9,745 nt of DNA from Methanobacteriota archaeon (GTDB taxonomy: Archaea; Thermoplasmatota; Poseidoniia; Poseidoniales; Poseidoniaceae): the NCBI GenBank assembly GCA_002731395.1, contig PCBQ01000061.1, forward strand, positions 1-9,745, in the 5' to 3' direction. The position numbers were made by a program, and so were the translations under genes. Shown here one piece after another: positions 1 through 5,810 of this stretch (its first letter is position 1; each line of letters begins with the position of its first letter). A model generated the notes under the pieces. The model ran no database searches. It was not told where the DNA came from and was given only the letters and a program-made list of their open reading frames with translations.

Positions 1-224
1 ACGCTTCTAGCGTCCTCAAGCAGGGCTTCCATGGACGACAGACGACGACCCAACGCCTCGATCGCTTCCCGCTGCTGAACGGCATGCGCCGCGGCGGCTT
101 GTTCGTTGACCAACCTCTGGTCGTCGAGGGTTTTCCATCGTGTCGTCACGCGCTGCCATGCAGCGGCGCCGACGCCGCCAAAACCGAAGGAAGTGGCAAG
201 GAGAGCAGCCAGCACCGGGTCCAT
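1..224 (-). CDS. Membrane-anchored coiled-coil protein, N-terminal fragment
   Basis: This is an open frame read leftward from an ATG at 224-222 that runs off the window edge without a stop, giving 74 complete codons. The first 24 residues (starting MDPVLAALLATSFGFGG) are hydrophobic and Gly/Ala-rich, ending before Arg-Val-Thr-Thr-Arg. That pattern fits a single N-terminal membrane anchor with the rest in the cytoplasm. From about residue 30 the chain is Ala/Glu/Gln/Arg/Leu-rich with heptad-like spacing (QQREAIEALGRRLSSMEALL), consistent with a coiled coil. No Shine-Dalgarno lies just upstream, but a CATAAA box sits about 28 bases before the ATG, which would suit a leaderless transcript. RmuC-type proteins begin this way (anchor then coiled coil), as do many unrelated proteins, so the family cannot be named from the fragment. 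It is divergent from the 882-residue gene at 382. That the frame is coding is likely; its function is unknown. Confidence 0.62.
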   Translation of the reverse strand, partial: MDPVLAALLATSFGFGGVGAAAWQRVTTRWKTLDDQRLVNEQAAAAHAVQQREAIEALGRRLSSMEALLEDARS

Positions 225-248
225 CGGCGTCGTTCGGTTTCACAGCCC

Positions 249-256
249 CTTTATGC
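249..256 (-). promoter_or_regulatory. TATA-like box for the leftward coiled-coil gene
   Basis: Read on the minus strand this is GCATAAAG, the most AT-rich hexamer in a G+C-rich gap. Its centre is about 28 bases upstream of the ATG at 224-222, the usual distance between an archaeal TATA box and the transcription start. If real, the transcript would begin at or next to the start codon (leaderless), which agrees with the lack of a Shine-Dalgarno there. The match to the archaeal TATA consensus is only partial. Confidence 0.3.
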
Positions 257-266
257 TCTCCGTCAG

Positions 267-310
267 GGCGCGGGTTCTCACCTGCGTTTCGTGACCCGAT
301 TTCTTGCGCC
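267..310 (+). other. Possible structured leader between divergent genes
   Basis: CGGGT (271-275) can pair with ACCCG (294-298), and inside it CAC (279-281) with GTG (291-293), leaving a 3-base bulge and a 9-base loop. Outside, GGCG (267-270) can pair with CGCC (307-310). If the gene at 382 is transcribed from upstream of 267, this would fold in its 5' leader. No known riboswitch class is recognised. G+C-rich sequence forms short stems easily, so this is tentative. Confidence 0.2.
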
Positions 311-381
311 GAAATGGCGTTCAACTGGAGCAGAGGCGCACAGGTTGAAGAGCGGGGTGAGGGCATGACGGGTGGATTCCC

Positions 382-3030
382 ATGCAGGAAGAGGCCGGCG
401 AAAACGGAGCGACCACCCCTGTGTCGGTCCGGGCCCGTGCCGGTTGGGACGTCACGCTGCTCAAGGCCGAACTGGAAGCAGCCCCCGGAAGCGAAGACCT
501 CGTCCTGAAGGCATTCGATGAACGTGGGCGACGTTTGACGCGCCTCAATGAACAAACGGCTGCCGTTGACGAGGCGCTCGCGCGCCGTGCACCTCCACCA
601 ACCGCCCCAACCAAGCAAGACCTGGACGATTTGGAACGCTTCGAATCGGCGTGGGCCGCATGGAGCCGCCAGCACCGTCCGTACGGGTTGGTGGCGGAGC
701 AAGCACGCGAAGCATGGATTCGTGCGGGCAGAGAAGAAGAATTGGATGAGGTGTTGCGCAGGCTCGATCGCCTCGATCCTGCCTTTGCCATCGACGTGCA
801 CCGCCTCGAAGGCTCCCTCAGAAGCCCCACGGACTACACTGAGCTTCACCGTGCCTTGCTCAACTTGGAAGCCGACCAAGACAAGCAACGTTCGGCCATG
901 CAAGTGACGGTGGACCGGTTGGCCGCCGAAGGCTTGCCTGTGCCTCCGCTCACCACCGCAACCCTGCTGGACGGTTACGACGCGCTCGAAGCTTGGACGC
1001 GACTCAGCGATGACCTTCAGCGCATTCGGTTGCGGGTGGACCGTGACGTTCGGCCCTTTGACGCAAGCATCGCTGAACGACTGCTGGTTCGAATCGAGGA
1101 CGTGACCCGAGCAGGTGACCAAACGGCAACCGCAGAGATCGATGCGGAAATCGGCCGCACCATCGACGGATTCCAGCGCCGGCTCGATCGGCTCAACGCG
1201 TTGCTTGATGGCTGGCGAAATGAGGGATACAGGTTGCCGCTTGACGGCCGAGCGCTACCGCAAGATTTGCTGGATTGGGAAGCAAATTTTGACGAGGTCG
1301 AACGCCTCAGGGCTCGTCATGGTGTCGCATGGCGGCGGCTGAAGGACATCGCAGCCGTTCGACCGGAGGATGCCGTACATGCTCTGGCCCTGGCAGGCGA
1401 CCTCGAAGCGACGGAAGCGTTCATCGACCACGTTGACGCATTGCACGCAACTTGGGGGCAAACCACGGCCCAGGCTCAAACGTTGCTCGAAGCTTGGGAA
1501 TTGGAAGGCTTCGACACGGAAGTTTGGCATGCCCGTGTTCAACACAATCCCGTATCAACCCTGCAAAGCCTCGAGCAGCATCAAAGGCTCGTCCATCGAG
1601 CGATTGACCTCAGGCGACGCATGGATGTTCTCGACCTGTCTGTTGAAGGAGAGGAAGGTCGGGCCCGGCACGATGAATTGCTGAGAACCGTGGATTTGAC
1701 GGAAGCACTTCTCGACGAGGTGGACGAATGGACCACTCGAATGGAGCGACGCACGGCGCGTCATCGCGCCCTCATTGTCGATGAATGGACGGACCTGCGA
1801 CGTCGCGGGTGGACGGACGAAAGTTCCCCTCCTCCCTCCATGAGCCTCGCCGAGGCTGAGCGTCGCGTTGATGCGATGAGAACGCGGACTGCCTCACGGC
1901 GTTTGGACGGTGGCATGGAGGGTCGAATCCAACGCCGGTTGTTGGAGGAGCTTGAGGCATGGGCCGCGCTAGGGTGGAACGTCGACGTTCTACGCCAACG
2001 CGCGGCGAACAACCCGATGGACGTCGGCATGGCCATGCCCGGCCTTCGCCAAGCCGTTAACGATCATCAGCGTCTGCGCCGGAGGTTGGAAGCGCTGCCC
2101 TGGGAAAGGGACAGCGAACTTGGAATGGACGTGTTGGACCGTATGCAACGTCCTGAGGCTCTGGCAGACCTCGCCCACGATCTTCCACAGCTTGCACGCC
2201 AACTCGCTGCATGCCCACCTGACCCGAACGCACCGACATGGCGGGCATGGAGGCCGGACGCGCTCCCGAGCGGAAAAACGGAGTCCACGCCGCCAACCAA
2301 AGTGAAGTCAGAGCACGGTCGAACCGGGGAAAAAACAGGTCCGGCAGACCATGCGTCTGTTGTCCATGCCGTACCGTCTGAGCCTGCGTCTGTGGAACTC
2401 ATTGTCCCAAAGGATGCGGAGGAGGAACTGCTCGAGATGGGTGAACCGCAGTCGAGCGAGGGCGAACAGCACGCTTCTGACGCTTTACCTGTGCAAGATT
2501 CGGCCCGATTGGCCTCGAAGCTTCCCTCTTCAGCATCGGTGGGCGAAGGAAGCGAGGATTTGCGTCCCGCCCTACGCGGACTGTTTTCCCGCCTCGGGCT
2601 AAACGCGCCTGAGACCATGGATGCGCGAAGCGTGCGTCGTACCCTTGGTCCGTATGTGCAGCAGCAACCGAAGGACATGCGGTTGACACGCTTGCTGCGG
2701 TTGGCCCTGCGGCTGACGCCCGACGCCTTGGATCAGGCCACGGTCGTCCAGAAGGGTTTGATGGTGGACCTGAGCGACATGGTGAGCCCACTGGAGGCGT
2801 GGACGACGTTGAGGTTGCAAGCACGGCACCTACCCAACGGTCACGGATTGCTCAACGACGCGCTCGTCCTCGGGAAAGCACTGGACAGGATACCCGGGCC
2901 AGGTCGGCGGCTCCCACTTGGGGAAGATGCGCGCGACTTGCCGTCATCGGTTGAGGAAGACGCGTTGCGGACGGAGGTCCAACGGCTTGGCCAGGCGATC
3001 AACCTGCCTTCGGCAGGCGGTATCCGCTGA
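382..3030 (+). CDS. Large helical-repeat protein of unknown function (882 aa)
   Basis: The ATG at 382 is the only usable start: the frame is closed by TGA at 358-360, there is no other in-frame ATG/GTG/TTG between, and GGTGG at 371-375 is a plausible ribosome site. Residues about 15-575 are almost wholly helical and rich in Arg, Leu, Glu, Ala and Trp. They contain about seven degenerate copies of one unit: a helix with Leu/Trp, then Gly-aromatic (GW at 21, GF at 376, GW at 476 and 531, GY at 282; weaker at 116 and 184), a Pro-containing turn, then a charged helix. Several copies are 94-100 residues apart. Residues about 612-722 form a Ser/Pro/Glu-rich, probably disordered linker. Residues about 724-850 look like a separate folded helical domain rich in Arg and Leu (motifs RLTRLLRLALRL and WTTLRLQARHL). 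No signal peptide, membrane segment, Walker or metal motif is seen, so it is probably cytosolic and scaffold- or binding-type. It does not match a family I know. Its end lies 5 bases from the end of dnaG. Confidence 0.9.
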   Translation: MQEEAGENGATTPVSVRARAGWDVTLLKAELEAAPGSEDLVLKAFDERGRRLTRLNEQTAAVDEALARRAPPPTAPTKQDLDDLERFESAWAAWSRQHRPYGLVAEQAREAWIRAGREEELDEVLRRLDRLDPAFAIDVHRLEGSLRSPTDYTELHRALLNLEADQDKQRSAMQVTVDRLAAEGLPVPPLTTATLLDGYDALEAWTRLSDDLQRIRLRVDRDVRPFDASIAERLLVRIEDVTRAGDQTATAEIDAEIGRTIDGFQRRLDRLNALLDGWRNEGYRLPLDGRALPQDLLDWEANFDEVERLRARHGVAWRRLKDIAAVRPEDAVHALALAGDLEATEAFIDHVDALHATWGQTTAQAQTLLEAWELEGFDTEVWHARVQHNPVSTLQSLEQHQRLVHRAIDLRRRMDVLDLSVEGEEGRARHDELLRTVDLTEALLDEVDEWTTRMERRTARHRALIVDEWTDLRRRGWTDESSPPPSMSLAEAERRVDAMRTRTASRRLDGGMEGRIQRRLLEELEAWAALGWNVDVLRQRAANNPMDVGMAMPGLRQAVNDHQRLRRRLEALPWERDSELGMDVLDRMQRPEALADLAHDLPQLARQLAACPPDPNAPTWRAWRPDALPSGKTESTPPTKVKSEHGRTGEKTGPADHASVVHAVPSEPASVELIVPKDAEEELLEMGEPQSSEGEQHASDALPVQDSARLASKLPSSASVGEGSEDLRPALRGLFSRLGLNAPETMDARSVRRTLGPYVQQQPKDMRLTRLLRLALRLTPDALDQATVVQKGLMVDLSDMVSPLEAWTTLRLQARHLPNGHGLLNDALVLGKALDRIPGPGRRLPLGEDARDLPSSVEEDALRTEVQRLGQAINLPSAGGIR
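3003..3027 (+). terminator. Two adjacent hairpins at the end of the 882-aa gene
   Basis: CCTGCC (3003-3008) pairs perfectly with GGCAGG (3012-3017) around a 3-base TTC loop. Directly after it, GCGG (3017-3020) pairs with CCGC (3024-3027) around TAT. Both lie in the last codons of the plus-strand gene and just beyond the stop of dnaG on the other strand, so they would appear in the 3' ends of both transcripts. No T-run follows, so this is not a classic intrinsic terminator. A role in 3' end formation or RNA stability is inferred only from position. Confidence 0.3.
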
Positions 3031-3035
3031 CCGAT

Positions 3036-4274
3036 TCACGCCTTCTGGAACCAAACGTCGACGTCGTCGACAGCCTTGAAGCCCTTTCCGGCCTTCGTTC
3101 CGACCAACGTAGGAATGGCGGCAGTGGAGGCAATTTCCACCATGCGCGCGTTGATGGTGCTGTTGATGACGATGGCCACCGCGCCATCTGCCTCTTCAGC
3201 GACCTCAGCAAGATCACCCGCAGGAATAGGCTCACTCGCCTCGCCGTCGGCCATGATAAGTTGGGCGTGGTTCTTGTCCAGACCGTCGATGAGCAACAAC
3301 ATGTCCTTGACCTCCTCAGGGGCTTCATACGATTCGTCCATGTCCTCTGCCCAATCTTTGTCGGGCACGCCGGCCTTGGCGTCGTCTTCCTTCTGCTTCT
3401 TGGCGAGACGTGCCGCGAACTTGGCGGCATCCTCCTTCTTCGAAAGCGTCACCGTGACGGTCTTCTGGGGGAGCAATTCCCACTCTTGGCCAACCGGGGC
3501 TTGCGCCACGAAATCGACCTTCATCGTCCCGTTCAGTTGCTGGAAGAGCATCTCACCGCCACGGTCGCCATCGATGGCGACGATGACCGTGTCCTTTCCA
3601 TTGGCCAAATCGATGAGTTCCTGCTTGATGTCGCCCGCACCGTCGGCGCTGATGGCGTTCTTGATGCCGCAGTTCAGAAGGTTTCGAACGTCGTTGCGCC
3701 CTTCCACGATGATGAGGGAAGCGCTGGATTCGACGTTCGGTCCGCAGGTCAGACCATGGAAGGCCTTGGCCTGCCCAACGGTCAGCACGGAGCGAACCTC
3801 TTCGATGACGGTCTTGGTGGCGGATTCGCCGCTGTTGACCATGTCAAGCAGCAGTTCCTTCGCACGCTCCACGACGGCCGTGCGCTTGGTGGCACGAATG
3901 TCACGGATTTCGAGGACCTTGATGATGGCGTTGCAGGGACCGATGCGGTCGATGGTCTCCAACGCGCTGCCGATGATGGCGGTCTCGACGTTGTCGAGGC
4001 TGCTGGGGATGATGATCATCCCATGCACCTTGCCGCCGCTGGTGTTCATCTCAACGTCAACATGACCCACGCGCGCAGTGCGCTGGAGCTTGCGCAACTC
4101 AAGGTCATCGCCGAGGAGGCCCTCGGTTTGGCCCATGATGGCCCCAATGATGTCCTTGCGTTGGACGCTGCCGTTGATTTTGATGTCCGCCCGGATTTCG
4201 TACTTCATGGCCGTGGCCTTTCCTCGTCCGCTGTTGTTCCCGCCGCCACCGCGGCCTCCTCGTGATTTTGACAT
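3036..4274 (-). CDS. dnaG: Archaeal DnaG primase/exosome-associated Toprim protein
   Basis: This 412-residue protein is a clear archaeal-type DnaG. After a 22-residue extension, the family's normal N-terminus begins at Met23 (MKYEIRADIKINGSV). It continues with the diagnostic block IIGAIMGQTEGLLG (42-55), IPSSLDNVETAI (89-100) and LETIDRIGPC (105-114). The Toprim domain has its conserved Glu191 in LIIVEGRNDV and the DxD pair Asp235/Asp237 in IDGDRGG. A Lys/Glu/Asp-rich linker (about 279-320) leads to the C-terminal domain (about 321-412), with the motif INARMVEIA resembling the family's usual C-terminal module. In archaea this family makes RNA primers weakly and is also a stable subunit of the RNA exosome; which role dominates here is not visible. 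Met1 is preferred over Met23 because GAGGTGA lies 6 bases before it. The first 20 residues are Gly/Arg/Ser/Asn-rich and RGG-like, which is unusual. It is tail to tail with the 882-residue gene and divergent from the TerB-like gene. Confidence 0.97.
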   Translation of the reverse strand: MSKSRGGRGGGGNNSGRGKATAMKYEIRADIKINGSVQRKDIIGAIMGQTEGLLGDDLELRKLQRTARVGHVDVEMNTSGGKVHGMIIIPSSLDNVETAIIGSALETIDRIGPCNAIIKVLEIRDIRATKRTAVVERAKELLLDMVNSGESATKTVIEEVRSVLTVGQAKAFHGLTCGPNVESSASLIIVEGRNDVRNLLNCGIKNAISADGAGDIKQELIDLANGKDTVIVAIDGDRGGEMLFQQLNGTMKVDFVAQAPVGQEWELLPQKTVTVTLSKKEDAAKFAARLAKKQKEDDAKAGVPDKDWAEDMDESYEAPEEVKDMLLLIDGLDKNHAQLIMADGEASEPIPAGDLAEVAEEADGAVAIVINSTINARMVEIASTAAIPTLVGTKAGKGFKAVDDVDVWFQKA

Positions 4275-4280
4275 GATTCT

Positions 4281-4287
4281 TCACCTC
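4281..4287 (-). promoter_or_regulatory. Shine-Dalgarno that fixes the dnaG start
   Basis: On the minus strand this reads GAGGTGA, complementary to the usual archaeal 16S 3' end. Six bases separate it from the ATG at 4274-4272. It supports including the 22-residue Gly/Arg-rich extension rather than starting at the family-typical Met23. Confidence 0.8.
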
Positions 4288-4308
4288 ATTTTGCATCCGC
4301 TCGCCCAT

Positions 4309-4324
4309 CCCCGCCGAAGCGGAG
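4309..4324 (-). other. UUCG-tetraloop hairpin in the probable dnaG leader
   Basis: On the minus strand CTCCGC is followed by TTCG and then GCGGGG. This gives a 6-bp stem (one G-U pair) closed by C-G around UUCG, an exceptionally stable tetraloop type. It lies 21 bases upstream of the dnaG Shine-Dalgarno. It is in the mRNA only if transcription starts upstream of 4324, which is not shown. Confidence 0.3.
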
Positions 4325-4358
4325 GAAGCCACTGCACGAAGCAGCAGCGTGAGTGTAA

Positions 4359-4366
4359 GGATATCC
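4359..4366. promoter_or_regulatory. Palindromic AT-core element midway between divergent genes
   Basis: GGATATCC is a perfect 8-base palindrome at almost the exact midpoint of the 177-base gap between dnaG (minus, start 4274) and the TerB-like gene (plus, start 4452). An ATAT core readable on both strands could serve as a shared TATA element, giving leaders of roughly 60 bases on each side. The flanks do not match a strong archaeal BRE/TATA, so this is a weak candidate. Confidence 0.2.
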
Positions 4367-4451
4367 CGGCCTCGCGGAGCCTCGCATTTGAACCCTCCTT
4401 CGACATGAAGGCAAGTTCCTGCCGTTCTGTGGTGCTGGCGAATGCATTCAA

Positions 4452-4943
4452 ATGGAGGCACGCGAATCGCCACATGTGCCCACCCCTCGAAGCCCTGACC
4501 TAGACCGGCTTGACCTCTTCCGGTCCACCATTGAGGTCATGCTTGCGGACGGTGTGCTCACCCGAGAAGAGAAGCGGTTGGCCATTCGATTGGCGACGGC
4601 TCTGGAATTGGAGGAAGAACAACCTGCACAGGCCTATGCGGCCGTCGAAAACGGAGCGGCATTGCCTGAAGGCCGACCCATCGACCACGATGAACAACGA
4701 CAGGCCTACAGCAAAGTTGTCGCCGTTGCCTTGCTCAACGCATCACTGAGCCGCGATGAATTCAGGGTGCTCGAGCACCTCCAAGACGTGATGAGCATCA
4801 CGCCTGAGGAACATGAGCGGTTCCTTCACCAAGCCGGGGAAATCGCCCGCCTGAGGTTGAGCGACCCTAAGGCCATTGAACGGGTACGTGAAACGATCAC
4901 CGACCTCAGCACCATCGTCTTCTCAAGGCGGGAACGGACGTGA
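4452..4943 (+). CDS. TerB-like helical protein with internal duplication (163 aa)
   Basis: The protein contains two copies of a helix-loop-helix unit. Copy 1 (about residues 23-62) has the motif LADGVLTREEKRLAIRLA; copy 2 (about 87-127) has ALLNASLSRDEFRVLEHL. The first matches the TerB/co-chaperone DjlA-like signature (xDGxLTxxE followed by a helix). In the second the DG is replaced by NA, so any acidic metal-type site is probably kept only in copy 1. Such domains usually mediate protein contacts, often in stress-related or membrane-associated complexes; no precise role can be given. No signal peptide or membrane segment is seen. The start is uncertain: the ATG at 4452 has no good Shine-Dalgarno, while GTG at 4476 (codon 9) lies about 28 bases after the AT-rich stretch at 4445-4453 and could be a leaderless start. 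Its TGA overlaps the GTG of the next gene. It heads a four-gene plus-strand cluster. Confidence 0.85.
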   Translation: MEARESPHVPTPRSPDLDRLDLFRSTIEVMLADGVLTREEKRLAIRLATALELEEEQPAQAYAAVENGAALPEGRPIDHDEQRQAYSKVVAVALLNASLSRDEFRVLEHLQDVMSITPEEHERFLHQAGEIARLRLSDPKAIERVRETITDLSTIVFSRRERT

Positions 4944-5587
4944 GTCAGGACCCCGTGGACGAGGCCCTGCGCCGCCATCTCCCCAGTCTGCCTCGGCCCA
5001 AGTCCCTGCCAAAGCGCATGGAACTGGTCTACGACGGCATGGGCGACCGCCTCGCGATGAGGCACCATTTGGACCGATACGATGAACTGAGTGGAGGCCC
5101 GCCAGCACGAGGGCTTGACGATGAGGTGCTCCGCCGAATGGCGTCTTATTTGCTCAGCCTCGCCGAGGGACGGTGGAGGCGTCTCGCAAAATCAATCCCC
5201 GCGTTATGGAAACGCGGTGGGAGGGAGCATAGAAAGTTGGCTGGCATGCTGCTTGCGAACCTTCCAGAGGAAGCCTTGGGCGATCAACGCTGGACCGTCT
5301 TTTCCACCTTGTTGCAAGATGACGTAGGACTGGCCCCAATCGTGGATGCGGCTGAGGAAATACGCCGCGCCACCGGCGATGGGCCCAGCGAAGCGTGGTT
5401 GTTGGCCATGGCTGCGCAAGCACCATTGTGGCACCGTTATGCCGCGGTCATCGTGATGACAGGACCTCCCGAAGACGTCGGGCCTGCTGTTCATGATATG
5501 GTGGCGTCTGTCGACGCTCCAAGCCGCATGTTCGAACGCTTGCGGGAACGATGGCTTGAGCGTCATGTTGATGCCGGTGCTGCCTAA
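4940..5587 (+). CDS. All-helical protein of unknown function (215 aa)
   Basis: The frame starts with GTG at 4940 inside the stop of the upstream TerB-like gene (GTGA, 4-base overlap), a classic arrangement for translational coupling. The next in-frame ATG is only at residue 27, so GTG is preferred. The product is basic at the N-terminus and appears to be a stack of amphipathic helices with Trp/Leu/Ala/Arg-rich faces. Residues about 62-170 contain consecutive helix pairs, for example MASYLLSLAEGRWRRLAKSI, HRKLAGMLLANLPEE and AWLLAMAAQAPLWHRYAAVIVM. That spacing recalls HEAT or DNA-alkylation-repeat (AlkD-like) solenoids, but the similarity is one of pattern only. I see no catalytic motif, signal peptide or membrane helix. 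Coupling to the TerB-like gene suggests that the two products are made in fixed ratio and may act in one complex. Confidence 0.82.
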   Translation: MSQDPVDEALRRHLPSLPRPKSLPKRMELVYDGMGDRLAMRHHLDRYDELSGGPPARGLDDEVLRRMASYLLSLAEGRWRRLAKSIPALWKRGGREHRKLAGMLLANLPEEALGDQRWTVFSTLLQDDVGLAPIVDAAEEIRRATGDGPSEAWLLAMAAQAPLWHRYAAVIVMTGPPEDVGPAVHDMVASVDAPSRMFERLRERWLERHVDAGAA

Positions 5588-5596
5588 TCTCCCATC

Positions 5597-5806
5597 ATGG
5601 CGGAGCGGTTGTTCCCCACCGAAGACCCGGTACGGGAAGCCGTTCTTCAGTGGACCGTGGACCGCGATGCAGCGGACGTTCGACGTTTGCTGACTTGGTT
5701 GCCAGAAGCACGTTCGTCCAAGGAGCGAGAAGTGCTGATGTTGCGCGTCCGAGGCTTGCTGGACGAATTGACCGACGCACTTGACGCGCTCGAAGCCATG
5801 AGGTGA
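5597..5806 (+). CDS. Small helical protein of unknown function (69 aa)
   Basis: A short frame fills the gap between the 215-residue gene (9 bases upstream) and the MobA-like gene (4 bases downstream). The product is acidic and Leu/Arg/Ala-rich. It has a probable N-terminal turn (MAERLFPTEDP), then helices around residues 11-35 and a longer one around 40-68 with regular Leu spacing (LMLRVRGLLDELTDALDALE), which could dimerise. Its stop codon lies within the GAGGTGA that precedes the MobA-like gene, so the two are likely translated in a linked way. There is no strong Shine-Dalgarno of its own, which would fit re-initiation after the upstream stop. No family is recognised. Coding is supported by context and composition rather than homology. 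Confidence 0.65.
   Translation: MAERLFPTEDPVREAVLQWTVDRDAADVRRLLTWLPEARSSKEREVLMLRVRGLLDELTDALDALEAMR
5800..5806 (+). promoter_or_regulatory. Shine-Dalgarno of the MobA-like gene inside the preceding stop
   Basis: GAGGTGA here contains the TGA stop of the 69-residue gene and ends 4 bases before the ATG at 5811. The spacing is short but usable. The overlap of stop and ribosome site suggests coupled translation of the two genes. Confidence 0.6.
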
Positions 5807-5810
5807 GTGC

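Noticed and set aside
365..508. ATG at 365 with GGGGTGA just before it, a better ribosome site than that of the 882-residue gene.
   Set aside because: The frame is only 48 codons, Arg/Pro-rich and wholly inside the start of the 882-residue gene in another frame. The site may still help to load ribosomes for the gene at 382.
16..1122. A 368-codon open frame on the minus strand opposite the start of the 882-residue gene.
   Set aside because: It is rich in Arg, Cys, His and Gly without domains and lies antisense to a well-supported helical protein and across the divergent gap. Long antisense frames are expected in G+C-rich genes.
2067..2678. A 203-codon minus-strand frame with a run of serines that resembles a low-complexity protein.
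   Set aside because: The serine run is the reverse reading of the Glu-rich linker of the 882-residue protein; there is no start signal or other support.
3076..4265. Two long plus-strand open frames (329 and 334 codons) opposite dnaG.
   Set aside because: DnaG on the minus strand has every family motif and a strong Shine-Dalgarno. The opposite frames have no recognisable motif and are shadows of its codon use.
4370..4410. GGTTCAAAT on the minus strand looked like the T-loop of a tRNA.
   Set aside because: The flanking bases do not form the required 5-bp T-stem, and no acceptor or anticodon arm is found nearby.
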